Positions 47,078-56,822 of a stretch of 64,000 nt of DNA are shown here, piece after piece. Each line of letters begins with the position of its first letter. Positions within the stretch are counted from its first letter, which is position 1. Source of the stretch: Hyphomonadaceae bacterium (lineage in GTDB: Bacteria > Pseudomonadota > Alphaproteobacteria > Caulobacterales > Aquidulcibacteraceae). The stretch is taken from positions 1 to 64,000 of the forward strand of contig JAEUMP010000020.1 of the NCBI GenBank assembly GCA_016791445.1. Direction: 5' to 3'. Under the pieces are notes generated by a model. It made no database searches. It had not been told where the DNA came from and saw only the letters and a list, made by a program, of their open reading frames with translations. The translations under genes were made by a program, and so were the position numbers.

Positions 47078-47632
47078 ATGAAAACGATTCACTCGATCTG
47101 CGTGTATTGCGGATCCTCCAACACGACCAAGCCCGAATACCTCGATCTGGCGGCCCGGGTGGGCGCCCAGATCGCCTTGCGGGGCATGAGAATGGTCTAT
47201 GGCGGGGGGCGCGTGGGCCTCATGGGGCGCGCTGCGGAGGCCTGCCACAACGCCGGCGGCGCAGTCCTGGGCGTCATGCCGCGCTTTCTGCAGAACCGCG
47301 AAATCACCTACGAGGACGTGGAACACCGCATGGTCGACACCATGCACGAGCGCAAGATCGCCATGTTCAACGAGAGCGACGCCTTCCTCGTGCTGCCCGG
47401 CGGCATCGGCACGCTGGAAGAGGCCATCGAAATGCTTTCGTGGCAGCGCCTCGATCTGCACGACAAACCCATCGTGTTCCTGTGCGAGGACGGTTTCTGG
47501 GATCCGCTGTTTCAGCTGCTGGATCACACCATCGAGACCCGCCTGACGCCGCCCTCCTTCCGCGACATGCTGCTTGCGGCCAACTCGGTCGAAGCCGCCT
47601 TCGAGGCGATCGAGATGCGGGTCCCCGCCTAG
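47078..47632 (+). CDS. LOG family phosphoribohydrolase (cytokinin riboside 5'-monophosphate type)
   Basis: 184 residues. The signature PGGIGTLEEAIEMLSWQRL contains the PGGxGTxxE motif. Upstream is YGGGRVGLMGRAAEA. LOG proteins cleave the ribose-phosphate from N6-modified AMP; older annotations call them lysine decarboxylase-like. A TATAGT sits 5 bases before the ATG, so the transcript may be leaderless. Confidence 0.92.
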   Translation: MKTIHSICVYCGSSNTTKPEYLDLAARVGAQIALRGMRMVYGGGRVGLMGRAAEACHNAGGAVLGVMPRFLQNREITYEDVEHRMVDTMHERKIAMFNESDAFLVLPGGIGTLEEAIEMLSWQRLDLHDKPIVFLCEDGFWDPLFQLLDHTIETRLTPPSFRDMLLAANSVEAAFEAIEMRVPA

Positions 47633-47668
47633 CTTTACGCCTGCGCTCACGCCCGCTAAGGCGCGTGC

Positions 47669-48403
47669 ATGCCGGAACTCGATCTTACCTTTCGCCAGCG
47701 GCTGGGCTGGATCGCACATGTCTTCAAGGCGGCGACACAGAACCACCACCCGGAGCTGGAGCGCCTGTTTGCGCCGATGATCGCCAGGGACGCCGTCGTC
47801 GCCGATGTCGGCGCGCATGCGGGGCAGTTCGCCAAGATCTTCGCACGCCTTGCGCCGCAGGGACGCGTCTATTCGTTCGAACCAGCAAGCTATGCGCTCT
47901 CCATCTTGCCGCATGTGCTGGCGTTCAACGGCATGAAGCACGTCTCCGTCGAACCCTACGGCCTCTCCGACGCGCCAGGCCATTTCACCATGTCGACGCC
48001 GCTGAAACGCGGACGCGCGGAGGTCGGGTTCGGCCTCGCCCATCTGGGGGTCGATGACGACAAGCGCCCGATGCGGGTGGAAACCATTGAGGTCCGCACA
48101 CTCGACTCCTTCGCCGACGCGGCCCGGTTGGACCGTCTCGATTTCCTGAAGGCCGACGTCGAAGGCTGGGAAGCGCGCATGGTGATGGGCGGGCGGAGCA
48201 CGCTGGCGCGGTTCAGGCCGACGCTGTTTCTTGAGATCGTGGAATCGAGCCTCGCCCGCGCGGGCTCGACGGGTGCGGACATCTTCGAGCTCCTTTCGCC
48301 GATCGGCTACCGCGCGCAGAAGCTGAACCCGGACGCCACTCTCACCGATGTGAACGCGTTTTCCGGGGACAGCGATTATCTGTTTGTCGCCGATCGCGGC
48401 TGA
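47669..48403 (+). CDS. FkbM-family methyltransferase
   Basis: 244 residues. The SAM site is VVADVGAHAGQFAKIFARLA, and the FkbM-typical SFEPASYALSILPHV and LKADVEGWEARMVMGGRS follow. The family O-methylates sugars or lipids. It lies 36 bases after LOG, so possibly in the same transcript. Confidence 0.9.
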   Translation: MPELDLTFRQRLGWIAHVFKAATQNHHPELERLFAPMIARDAVVADVGAHAGQFAKIFARLAPQGRVYSFEPASYALSILPHVLAFNGMKHVSVEPYGLSDAPGHFTMSTPLKRGRAEVGFGLAHLGVDDDKRPMRVETIEVRTLDSFADAARLDRLDFLKADVEGWEARMVMGGRSTLARFRPTLFLEIVESSLARAGSTGADIFELLSPIGYRAQKLNPDATLTDVNAFSGDSDYLFVADRG

Positions 48404-48420
48404 TTCGACGGGGCTGAATC

Positions 48421-49350
48421 ATGGGACGCTTCGCACTGCTCGCTGCGCTGGCGATGCTCGGCGCCTGCGCGCCTGCGTTCAATGCGCCTGCCGAGATTCG
48501 TGAGAGCGTATCGGAACGCGTGCGCGACGCCGGTCTTGATCCCGAGGCGGCATTCGCCGCGAAAGGCTTCGTCACCAGAGGCTATCTCACCGGTCACGGT
48601 GCGCCGGACATCCTGATCGACTACGAAGCCTTTCCGGCAGGCGTCTACTGCGGCACAGGCGGATGCCCGCTTGAAATCTGGGTGAAGGACGGCGCCGGGC
48701 CGTATCGCAAGGCGTTCGACCGGCAAGTGCTGTCGCACGCGATTCAATCCCGCAACGGCCGCGTCTGGCTTGCTGCGGACGTACACCACATCCTTTGCAG
48801 CGCCCCGGCCGCCACATCGTGCAGCTATGCCTTTGCATGGAAAGACGGCGGCGAAAATGGCGGCTACTTCGCGCCTGCCGCCCTCGGCGCTGCGGAGGCG
48901 TCCTATGCCAGCCCGCTCTTGCAGGCGACACCGTTCGACTTGGATGCCGCGCCCATCGAGGTCACATCGACCATCGAACGTTTCGAGCACAATTGCGCGC
49001 GGGCGCGCGGCGATGGCGATGCGTCGGAGGCCGTCGGCTACGGGCCCGACCTCAACGGCGACGGACGGCGTGAAATCGTCTTCGACGGTCGGTATGCGAC
49101 GTGTCGGCTGCGCGACGGCGCGCCGGTGAAACCTATCTGTTTCGCCGACACCTGCGGGACCATCGTGTTCATCGCGCCCTCCCTTCCGAACGCGCCGTGG
49201 ATGAAGGGCTTTTCGCGCATCGAGCCTGTGGACTTCGACTACGCGTTCACCGCCGCCGGCGCCCGCATGCGGCTCATCGCGCCGTGCACCGCAGAGACCT
49301 GCGAGGTCACGCCGCTGACCTGGTCGACCGCAAGCCAGCGTCTGGAATAG
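48421..49350 (+). CDS. Predicted lipoprotein with Asp-rich loop, unknown function
   Basis: 309 residues. LAALAMLGAC is a lipobox, so it is probably membrane-anchored. A DLNGDGRREIVFDGRYATC segment resembles a calcium-binding (dockerin/FG-GAP-like) loop. Cys residues come in likely disulfide pairs (YCGTGGC, CFADTC, PCTAETC). It lies 18 bases after the FkbM gene. Its stop abuts the TIR gene stop. Confidence 0.7.
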   Translation: MGRFALLAALAMLGACAPAFNAPAEIRESVSERVRDAGLDPEAAFAAKGFVTRGYLTGHGAPDILIDYEAFPAGVYCGTGGCPLEIWVKDGAGPYRKAFDRQVLSHAIQSRNGRVWLAADVHHILCSAPAATSCSYAFAWKDGGENGGYFAPAALGAAEASYASPLLQATPFDLDAAPIEVTSTIERFEHNCARARGDGDASEAVGYGPDLNGDGRREIVFDGRYATCRLRDGAPVKPICFADTCGTIVFIAPSLPNAPWMKGFSRIEPVDFDYAFTAAGARMRLIAPCTAETCEVTPLTWSTASQRLE

Positions 49351-50145
49351 TCACGACGCCTTCGGCGCGCGGTCCTCGTCGAGCGCCCAGTCTTCCCAGC
49401 GTGTCCAGACGCGCTCGCATTCGTTGCGCCAGGCGGCGAGCTTTTCGGTCTGCGGCGCCTCCGGGGACACTTCGATCCAGCGGCGTGTGAAGAAGCCCTC
49501 GCCCGGCGCGCCGTCACGACCCACCACGAGAGCGCTGAGCACCGGCTCGCCCTGCTTGCGGTTGTCGACGGCGACCGCATTGAGCGCATCGAAAAGCGCT
49601 TCGCCCAACGGCACGCCCGTCGCCGCCGCGACCTCCTGATAGGTCACAAGATCGCGCGCGCGGGCGACCTCGATGAGATGGGCGCGCAACGCCGCCTTCG
49701 TCGCGCGCGCGACCGCGAGGGCGTCGCCCACCGAAATCGAGGGCTTCGCTTCCGCGCCAATCTTGCGACGCACGCCTTGGAGCAGCGCCGCCCACTGCGC
49801 GGGTGTGGCGAAGCGCGGCTGGGTGGCGATCAGATCGCAGGTCTGGATCGACTGGAACGGAAAGCCCGGCGCGACGTCCTCGATGCGCGCGGCCACAATC
49901 TTGTCGGTGTCGAACGCATGTTGCGCTTCAGCTTTCACCCAGTTCGAGGTGAGCGACGCCGCCGACCACAGCACGATCACCGCCTTCGATGAAACAAGCT
50001 CGCGCCCGATCACATCGGAGAAGCGCTCCCCCGCGACGAGCGAGGTGTCCCACCACGTCGACCAGCCCGCCTCCACGAGCTTTGCGGAAACGGCTTCCGC
50101 CCATGCGCGGTCTTCCCGCTTGTAGCTGATGAAGACGTCGGCCAT
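49351..50145 (-). CDS. TIR-domain protein with C-terminal helical/winged-helix-like domain
   Basis: 264 residues. The N-terminal TIR domain (1-130) begins MADVFISYKREDRAWAEAVS. The BB-loop region has TWWDTSLVAGERF, and SNWVKAEAQHAF carries the catalytic Glu73 expected of NAD-cleaving TIRs. The C-terminal part (150-250) has ARDLVTYQEVAAATGVPLGE and ALVVGRDGAPGEGFF, a pattern seen in other conflict-related proteins but without an assigned function. It may be an NADase effector or a signalling adaptor. No obvious sensor gene is adjacent. It sits only 5 bases upstream of the end of gltX on the same strand. Confidence 0.85.
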   Translation of the reverse strand: MADVFISYKREDRAWAEAVSAKLVEAGWSTWWDTSLVAGERFSDVIGRELVSSKAVIVLWSAASLTSNWVKAEAQHAFDTDKIVAARIEDVAPGFPFQSIQTCDLIATQPRFATPAQWAALLQGVRRKIGAEAKPSISVGDALAVARATKAALRAHLIEVARARDLVTYQEVAAATGVPLGEALFDALNAVAVDNRKQGEPVLSALVVGRDGAPGEGFFTRRWIEVSPEAPQTEKLAAWRNECERVWTRWEDWALDEDRAPKAS

Positions 50146-50150
50146 CGGCC

Positions 50151-51488
50151 TTACGCCGCCTCGCCGCTCAGCCGCTTGCGGGCCTTCTCTTCGCCGATGA
50201 GCGCAAAGAGCGGCGCCATCTCCGGCCCGTGATCCATCGCCGTCAGCGCCTGGCGCAGCGGCATGAACAGCGCCTTTCCCTTCGCGCCCGTCTTCGCTTT
50301 CACCGCTTCGACGAACGCACTCCAGGACGATGCATCATAAGGCCCGGTCGGCAGCGCGCTCGCCGCAGCGTCGGCGAAGGCCTTGTCTGCAATCACGGGC
50401 GCGATGGGACCCGCCACGACTTTCGCCCAGACGCCGACTTCCGGTAGCGTGGCGACATTGGCGCGCACGGCGTTCCAGAAGCTCTCGCCGAGATCGGCGT
50501 GCAGACCGATGAGTCTGTCCTTCACCGCAGCATAGGGCGTTGCGTGCAGAACGGCGGCGTTCACGCGGCGCAACTCCTCCACGTCGAAGCGCGCCGGGGC
50601 GCGGCCGATCTTGGCGTAGGAGAATTCCGACGCGAGCGTGGCGATGTCGGGCCGCGCTTCCACGGGGTCGGATGTGCCGAGCTTGGCGAGGTGACTCAGG
50701 ATCGCCATCGGTTCGAAGCCATCCTCGCGCAGCATTTCCGCCGAAAGCGATCCGAGGCGTTTGGAGAGCGCTTCCCCGTCCGCGCCGACCAGAAGCGGGA
50801 AGTGGCCGAAGATCGGCGTCGCCGCGCCGAGCGCTTCGAAGATCTCCGCCTGCACGCCCGTATTCGTGACGTGATCCTCGCCGCGTACGATGTGCGTGAT
50901 CCTGAACTCGATGTCGTCGACGACCGACGGCAGCGTATAGAGATAGGCGCCGTCCGCGCGGATGAGCACGGGATCGGAGAGCGAGGCCGTGTCGATCGAC
51001 TGATGCCCGCGCACCAGGTCTTCGAACTCGACGCGCTTGCCGGAAAGCTTGTAACGCCAGTGCGCCTTGCGGCCCTCCGCTTCGAGCGCCGCGCGATCCG
51101 CATCTGTCAGCGACAGCGCAGCGCGATCGTAGACCGGCGGGCGGTTGCGCGACTGCGCGATGCGGCGCTTGCGCTCCAGTTCCTCTTCCGTCTCGTAGCA
51201 AGGATAGAGCAGGCCCGCCGCCTTCAGCTTTTCCGCCGCCGCATCGTAGGACGCAAAGCGGGCGGACTGGTTGGCGCGCTCTTCCCATTCGAGGCCGAGC
51301 CAGCGGAGATCGGTCTCGATCCCCTCCTCGAAGGCCTTGGTGGAACGTTCAAGGTCGGTGTCGTCGATGCGCAGGAGCATCTGCCCGCCCTGCTGGCGCG
51401 CAAAGAGCCAGTTCAGCAGCGCGGTGCGGATATTGCCCACATGGAGCCGGCCCGTCGGGCTCGGCGCGAAACGCAGTCTTGGTTGCAT
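50151..51488 (-). CDS. gltX: Glutamyl-tRNA synthetase
   Basis: 445 residues. HIGH-equivalent FAPSPTGRLHVGNIRTALL at the N-terminus; KMSKS-equivalent EALSKRLGSLSAEM. The C-terminal anticodon-binding domain includes APARFDVEELRRVNAAVLH. Alphaproteobacteria usually have two GltX proteins, one of which charges tRNA-Gln for amidation by GatCAB. This length and the KRLGSL context fit the second type, but that is inference. Confidence 0.93.
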   Translation of the reverse strand: MQPRLRFAPSPTGRLHVGNIRTALLNWLFARQQGGQMLLRIDDTDLERSTKAFEEGIETDLRWLGLEWEERANQSARFASYDAAAEKLKAAGLLYPCYETEEELERKRRIAQSRNRPPVYDRAALSLTDADRAALEAEGRKAHWRYKLSGKRVEFEDLVRGHQSIDTASLSDPVLIRADGAYLYTLPSVVDDIEFRITHIVRGEDHVTNTGVQAEIFEALGAATPIFGHFPLLVGADGEALSKRLGSLSAEMLREDGFEPMAILSHLAKLGTSDPVEARPDIATLASEFSYAKIGRAPARFDVEELRRVNAAVLHATPYAAVKDRLIGLHADLGESFWNAVRANVATLPEVGVWAKVVAGPIAPVIADKAFADAAASALPTGPYDASSWSAFVEAVKAKTGAKGKALFMPLRQALTAMDHGPEMAPLFALIGEEKARKRLSGEAA

Positions 51489-51610
51489 CGCGCCTTATCG
51501 CCACTCCCCGCCCCTTGGACAAGCGCGTCCCGCCGTGGTGAATGGCCGCCGGAGCCGGTCCGGCCCGGTTCCGGCCCCGTTCCCCGCCTTTTCATCCTGA
51601 CCCGACTCAA

Positions 51611-52501
51611 ATGTCCCGCCTCTTTGATGCCTATGTGATGGTCGATTGGAGCGCCGCCTCCAAACCGACGACCGGACCCGATTCGATCTGGATCGGCGTC
51701 CTCAAGAAAAACGTCCGCTTCCAGCTGGCCTTCGAGGCGCACAACCCACCGACGCGCGCCGAGGCGCTGGCGCTGCTGGAAAAGACGATCGGCGATCTGC
51801 AGCGGCGCAACGACCGCATCCTACTCGGCTTCGATTTTCCGCTCGGTTTTCCCGCAGGCACGGCCGCCGCGCTGAAGCTGAAGGGCGACGCATGGTCGGC
51901 GATGCTCGACTTCGTCACTGCAGAAATGCGCGACAAGCCGGACAACACGAACAACCGCTTCCAGGTCGGCGCGAAAATGAATCGCCTCATGACCGACAGC
52001 GCATTTCCGTTCTGGGGCGCGCCAGCGAAGGATGCGCAGACGATGCTGGCGGTAAAGCGTCCGCGCGATCATGGCCCGGGCGATCTGCCTGAATTCCGAA
52101 TGACCGAGCAGGCGACCAAGGGGACGTCTTCGATCTGGAAGCTCTACTATCAGGGCTCGGTCGGCGGTCAGGCGCTGACGGGCATGCCGGTGGTGAAAAA
52201 GCTCAAGACGAAGTTTGGCGATGCGATGCGGCTCTGGCCGTTCGAAACGGGCTGGAAGACGCTCACCCTTCCCGACCTTGACGGTGTTTCCGTGGTCGCC
52301 GCCGAAATCTATCCGTCGCTCTACGCTACGAAGGCGACCGCCAACGAAGTGAAGGACGCCGTGCAGGTGCGCGCGGCGGCCGAATACTTCGCTGCACTCG
52401 ACGAGAAGGGCCGCCTCGGCGCCGTCTTCGCCCCGAAGAAGGCCTACGAAGGGCACGCCGACATCGTCACGCAGGAAGAGGGATGGATCCTCGGCGCGTG
52501 A
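51611..52501 (+). CDS. Uncharacterised RNase H-fold-like (DUF429-like) protein
   Basis: 296 residues from ATG 51611. The start MSRLFDAYVMVDWSAASKPT and ILLGFDFPLGFPAGTAAALK give an acidic residue pair in beta strands, as in DUF429/RNase H-like folds. WPFETGWKTLTLPDLDG and VVAAEIYPSLYATKA add further conserved-looking acids. No function is recognised. Its 3' end overlaps the MATE gene by 35 bases on the other strand. Confidence 0.65.
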   Translation: MSRLFDAYVMVDWSAASKPTTGPDSIWIGVLKKNVRFQLAFEAHNPPTRAEALALLEKTIGDLQRRNDRILLGFDFPLGFPAGTAAALKLKGDAWSAMLDFVTAEMRDKPDNTNNRFQVGAKMNRLMTDSAFPFWGAPAKDAQTMLAVKRPRDHGPGDLPEFRMTEQATKGTSSIWKLYYQGSVGGQALTGMPVVKKLKTKFGDAMRLWPFETGWKTLTLPDLDGVSVVAAEIYPSLYATKATANEVKDAVQVRAAAEYFAALDEKGRLGAVFAPKKAYEGHADIVTQEEGWILGA

Positions 52502-53789
52502 GGAACGCGTGGCGCGCGGTGAGCACGCCGACGGACAGCAGGCTCGCCAGCAGGATGGCTTCCATCAGGCCGTAGACCCCGCGACCGTGCGTTTCGCCGA
52601 GGAAAAACGCCAGCGGCGGCATGACGATCACATAGGCGAGCACATGGCTCGCCGTGGGAAACCAGTTGTCGCCGCGTCCGCGCAAGGCCGCCGCCGCCAC
52701 GACCTGTCCGCCGTCCGGCAGCATGGTCAGCGCCGCGATCGGCATGAGCGCCGCGACCGCCGCGACGAGCGCAGGATCGGCGCTGTAGGCGCGACCGATG
52801 GGCGTGGCGAAGACAAGCGCGAGAAGCCCAGCCGCCATCAGCACGAGCATGTTGACGCCCATCCCGAGCCAGCCCGCGCGCGCGGCCTTCGGGCGATCGT
52901 TCGCGCCGATGGATTCCGAAACGAGCACCTGCGTCGCCGCCGCCAGACCAAGCGAGAGCATGAACACGACAGCGAGAAGATTGAGCGTGATCTGGTAAGT
53001 CGCCACCGCCTGCTCGCCGATGCGGCCGGCGATCACCGTCATGCCGGAGAAAGCGCCCGCTTCCGCCACCTGGCTCACTGCCGCCGCCGCACCGACGCCG
53101 AGTAGGGCGCCGTAGCCGGGCGCATCGGCGTCAGGCTTCTGCATCACGCCGTATTCGGCCTTTCGCAGCGAATGCCAGATCCAGCCGAGCAGCGCGACCA
53201 CGAGAAAGACCCGAGCGCCCACCGTGGACCACGCCGAGCCGATCGCGCCCCACTCCGAAACCAGCGCGAGGTTGAGCGCGATGTTCACGGCGTTGCCGAT
53301 CCACATCACCACCGCGCCAGCATTCGGCCTTGAGATCGCTTCGAGGAAGAATGATCCCGCGACGAAGGTGAGGTGCAGCGGGATGGAAAGGCCGAGCACC
53401 GCCGCGACTTTTCCCGCGCTCGCGGCCAATCCTGGTTCGATGCCCATGGCGATCAGCGCGGGCGTCGCGCCGACGGCGATCAGGAGCGCCGAAAGCGCGC
53501 CGGCGATCCAGCCGATGACAAGCCCCCGGCGTAGCGCCGCGCCGGCGTTCTGCGGCTTACCTTCGCCGACGGCGCGCGCGGCGAGCACTTGAACCCCGAC
53601 GAGAAGTCCGATGGCCCCGACAAGAAACACGCCCGTCGGCGCCCAGCCGAGCGCGAGGTGGGCGAGTTCCTTCGGCGCGAGCTGACCAACGATGATGGTG
53701 TCGGCGACGCCCATGCCCATGATTCCGAGTCGGGCGACGGCGACGGGGCCCGCGAGTCTGAGGAGGCGCGGCAGCAAGGGAGCGGACAT
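52467..53789 (-). CDS. MATE family efflux transporter
   Basis: 440 residues, 12 hydrophobic helices. ADTIIVGQLAPKELAHLALG near the N-terminus and PNAGAVVMWIGNAVNIALN are MATE-type. Members exchange Na+ or H+ for cationic drugs or metabolites. The 3' end overlaps the convergent DUF429-like gene. The upstream region to 53880 carries no gene. Confidence 0.9.
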   Translation of the reverse strand: MSAPLLPRLLRLAGPVAVARLGIMGMGVADTIIVGQLAPKELAHLALGWAPTGVFLVGAIGLLVGVQVLAARAVGEGKPQNAGAALRRGLVIGWIAGALSALLIAVGATPALIAMGIEPGLAASAGKVAAVLGLSIPLHLTFVAGSFFLEAISRPNAGAVVMWIGNAVNIALNLALVSEWGAIGSAWSTVGARVFLVVALLGWIWHSLRKAEYGVMQKPDADAPGYGALLGVGAAAAVSQVAEAGAFSGMTVIAGRIGEQAVATYQITLNLLAVVFMLSLGLAAATQVLVSESIGANDRPKAARAGWLGMGVNMLVLMAAGLLALVFATPIGRAYSADPALVAAVAALMPIAALTMLPDGGQVVAAAALRGRGDNWFPTASHVLAYVIVMPPLAFFLGETHGRGVYGLMEAILLASLLSVGVLTARHAFLTRRGSIPLPA

Positions 53790-53880
53790 GAGTGTCTTCT
53801 GTCGTTGGCGCGCCCGAAGCCGGGCGGCGCGTGCGAATGGATTGGATGAGAAGCCGGCGCCAGTCCGGCGTCGCGGGCCG

Positions 53881-54570
53881 TCAGAATGACGGCGGACCGT
53901 CCGGTTCGCCTGACGGGCCGGCGACGATCAACGGCGCGCCGAGGGCGACGGGCGGCGCCGACGGCGCCCCTGCCGCCTCCAGCGCACGCTCCTCGGCGCG
54001 ACGGCGACGGAACTGCCCGATCTCGACCGGCTCGGCGGCGAAATAGCCGTCGCGACCGTCCTCGAGGCGCACGCGGAACCACGGGCCGTCCGGCGCTTCC
54101 ACCACCACGCCGTTGATCCGGAGCCGTTCGCCGGGGCGCGCCGGGCGGATGACCTTGGCGTAGTCGGCGGGGCCGTCGCGGATGGCGACGGGTTCGGCGA
54201 CGGTCTGCGGCGTGTTCGGCCAGAAGAAGGCCACGTCATAGTCGAGTGCGAGTTGCACTGGAGCGGCCGGCGGCGCCCCCATCGGCGCGGGCGCGGAGAT
54301 CGGCGTCATGTCTGTCTCAACCGCGACGGGCGCATAGGAGGCCATGGCGGGGTGCGTGGCCGGCCAGGTCGCCAGCGAGACGATACAGAGCCCCACCCCG
54401 AGGATCGCCGCCGCCGTCATACTCGCCGGGGTGCCGAAGGCGGCCGCCCGGGCCAGCTGGCGGCGCGAGAAAGCAAGGGCGTTCAGCACCTGATCGGCGA
54501 TTGCATCAGCAACCGACTGCGCGGCCATCGCGTGAGACGCGACGCGGCTGGAGGGCCCGTTCGGGGTCAT
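53881..54570 (-). CDS. Membrane-anchored SH3-like domain protein
   Basis: 229 residues. N-terminal cytoplasmic part (about 45 residues), one helix (TAAAILGVGLCIVSLATW), then a Pro/Ala-rich linker and an SH3b-like domain with AIRDGPADYAKVIRPARPGE and GPWFRVRLEDGRDGYFAAEP. Bacterial SH3 domains often bind cell-wall peptides. The C-terminus is low complexity. Confidence 0.75.
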   Translation of the reverse strand: MTPNGPSSRVASHAMAAQSVADAIADQVLNALAFSRRQLARAAAFGTPASMTAAAILGVGLCIVSLATWPATHPAMASYAPVAVETDMTPISAPAPMGAPPAAPVQLALDYDVAFFWPNTPQTVAEPVAIRDGPADYAKVIRPARPGERLRINGVVVEAPDGPWFRVRLEDGRDGYFAAEPVEIGQFRRRRAEERALEAAGAPSAPPVALGAPLIVAGPSGEPDGPPSF

Positions 54571-54656
54571 GATGAGGGGCTCATACCACGCCGTCCCGAA
54601 TCAGCACAGTCGCCCGGGTCACAGTCCGGGGAATTTTTCGTTAAGCGGGAACCAGA

Positions 54657-55340
54657 CTAGCTGTGTCGATTGGATGCGCGCTGCGCGAACCAGACGACGT
54701 GCTTGGGCCCCTTCCCTTTGCGCCGCGCACGCACGGCGACTTCGTCAACGGCGAAGCCCGCCTCGCTCAGGCGGCGCGAGAAAGCAGCGCTCGACGACGC
54801 TGACCAGACCGCAAGTACGCCGCCCGGCTTCAGCGCCGCGCGCGCATGCGCGAGTCCCTGCCTTGAATAGAGCCCGTCATTGGCAGGGCGCGTGAGGCCG
54901 TCGGGACCGTTGTCCACGTCGAGAAGGATTGCGTCGTAGCGCCCCTTTGCGGCGACGATCGCCGCCGCAACGTCTCCTTGGATGATGTCCACGCGCGGAT
55001 CGTCGAGACAGCCCGCCGTCAGCGCCGCCAATGGCCCGCGCGCCCAGTCGATGATCTCCGGCACGATTTCAACGACGCTTGCGCGCGCGGTCGCGCCCAG
55101 CACGCTGAGTGCGGCGCGCAGCGTGAAGCCCATGCCGTAGCCGCCGATCAGGAGATGCGCGTCCGGCCGCGCGAGACGCGCACACGTCATCGTCGCCAGC
55201 GCTTCTTCCGAGCCGCCGACACGGCTGCTCATCAGTTCATTACCGCCGAGCATGATGATGTGCGCGCCGTCATGGCGATAGAGCTCGAGCAGCGCCCCAT
55301 CGGGTGCGCGCGCCGAGGCGATGCGTTCGCGGGGCTTCAT
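54657..55340 (-). CDS. Spermidine synthase-like methyltransferase-fold protein
   Basis: 227 residues from MKPRERIAS (ATG 55338-55340). The cofactor pocket LLIGGYGMGFTLRAALSVLG, EIVPEIIDWARGPL and YDAILLDVDNGPDGLT match the spermidine synthase/SAM-fold pattern. The aminopropyl-acceptor residues of true SpeE are not obvious, so a methyltransferase or other transferase role is possible. Its stop lies about 90 bases from the SH3 gene start. Confidence 0.8.
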   Translation of the reverse strand: MKPRERIASARAPDGALLELYRHDGAHIIMLGGNELMSSRVGGSEEALATMTCARLARPDAHLLIGGYGMGFTLRAALSVLGATARASVVEIVPEIIDWARGPLAALTAGCLDDPRVDIIQGDVAAAIVAAKGRYDAILLDVDNGPDGLTRPANDGLYSRQGLAHARAALKPGGVLAVWSASSSAAFSRRLSEAGFAVDEVAVRARRKGKGPKHVVWFAQRASNRHS

Positions 55341-55359
55341 GCCGAAGCGCGTTGAACAC

Positions 55360-56739
55360 TCACCCGTTTGCGACCTTGCGCGCTTCCATGCGCGTGGCGC
55401 GCAAGCCCTCCGCGACCAGAAACGCCAGATCGAGCGCCTGCGCGCCGTTGAGGCGAGGATCACAGTGCGTGTGGTAGCGGTCGGAGAGATCCTCTTCCGT
55501 CACCGCCGCCGCACCGCCGAGGCACTCGGTCACCTGCGCGCCGGTCATCTCCACATGCACGCCGCCGGGCCAGGCGCCTTCCGCCGGCAGCACGTCCATG
55601 AAGGTGCGCACTTCCGCGAGGATGCGATCGAAGGGCCGTGTCTTGTAGCCGGACTGTGTCTTAAGCGTGTTGCCGTGCATGGGATCGCACGACCAAACCA
55701 CGTTCTTGCCTTCCCTCTGCACCGCACGCACGAGGCGCGGCAGGCCCGCCGCCGCCTTCTCCGCGCCGAAGCGCGCGATCAGCGTGAGACGGCCCGGCTC
55801 GTTTTCCGGATTGAGCGCATCGATGAGGCGCAGCATGTCGTCGGGCTCGAGCGTCGGTCCGCACTTCATGCCGATGGGGTTTTTCACGCCGCGCATGAAT
55901 TCCACATGCGCGCCGCCGAGCTGGCGCGTGCGGTCGCCGATCCAGAGAAAATGCGCGCTGGTGTCGTACCAGTCGCCGGTCGTGGAATCGACGCGCGTCA
56001 TCGCCTCTTCGTAGCCGAGCAGCAGCGCTTCGTGGGAGGTGTAGAAATCCACCTGCTTCATCTGCGGCGTGGTCTCGGGCGTCACGCCGCACGCGGCCAT
56101 GAATTCGAGCGCCTCGGATATCCGGTCCGCGAGCTTGCGGTAGCGTTCGCCCGCCGGGCTGTCGGCGACGAAACCGAGCGTCCAGCGGTGCACGCTGCGC
56201 AGATCCGCGTAGCCGCCCTGTGCGAAGGCGCGGATGAGATTGAGCGTGGCCGCCGACTGCGAATAGGCGCGGATCAGCCGCTCCGGGTCGGGCGTGCGCT
56301 CCTCGGGCGTGAAGTCCATGCCGTTGATGTTGTCGCCGCGATAGGACGGCAGCGTCACGCCGTCCTGCGTCTCGATCGGCTCCGAGCGGGGCTTGGCGAA
56401 CTGCCCCGCAATGCGTCCCACCTTCACCACCGGCTTCGAACCGGCGAAAGTCAGCACCACCGCCATCTGCATGAGCGCGCGGAAGGTGTCGCGGATGTTG
56501 TCCGGGTGGAATTCCTTGAAACTCTCGGCGCAGTCGCCGCCCTGCAGCAGGAACGCCTCGCCCGCCGCCACCTTGGCGAGGGACGATTTCAGGTTGCGCG
56601 CCTCGCCCGCGAAGACGAGCGGCGGATAGGACTTCAGCGTCGCCTCCACCCGGGCCACGGCGGCGGCGTCCGGGTAGTCGGTCGGAATGTGCTTCGCGGG
56701 CGCAGAGCGCCACGAGTTCGGGGACCATTTTTCGCGCAT
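55360..56739 (-). CDS. aroG: Class II 3-deoxy-7-phosphoheptulonate (DAHP) synthase
   Basis: 459 residues, the plant/Mycobacterium type. It condenses PEP with erythrose-4-phosphate, the first step of the shikimate route. Signatures are [68 protein letters not shown] and [20 protein letters not shown]. It precedes the spermidine synthase-like gene by 19 bases. Some genomes call this gene aroH or aroF. Confidence 0.95.
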   Translation of the reverse strand: MREKWSPNSWRSAPAKHIPTDYPDAAAVARVEATLKSYPPLVFAGEARNLKSSLAKVAAGEAFLLQGGDCAESFKEFHPDNIRDTFRALMQMAVVLTFAGSKPVVKVGRIAGQFAKPRSEPIETQDGVTLPSYRGDNINGMDFTPEERTPDPERLIRAYSQSAATLNLIRAFAQGGYADLRSVHRWTLGFVADSPAGERYRKLADRISEALEFMAACGVTPETTPQMKQVDFYTSHEALLLGYEEAMTRVDSTTGDWYDTSAHFLWIGDRTRQLGGAHVEFMRGVKNPIGMKCGPTLEPDDMLRLIDALNPENEPGRLTLIARFGAEKAAAGLPRLVRAVQREGKNVVWSCDPMHGNTLKTQSGYKTRPFDRILAEVRTFMDVLPAEGAWPGGVHVEMTGAQVTECLGGAAAVTEEDLSDRYHTHCDPRLNGAQALDLAFLVAEGLRATRMEARKVANG

Positions 56740-56822
56740 GGCCCCTTCCTAGCAGAAACCATGCGCCCCTTGGAAGCGGACGCGGCGCCACGGGGGAGAT
56801 CGTGCCCCCATGGCGCAGACGG

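Noticed and set aside
54612-54640. CCCGG...CCGGG hairpin with a T run on the + strand
   Set aside because: No + strand gene lies upstream of it, so a terminator role is not supported; possibly chance.
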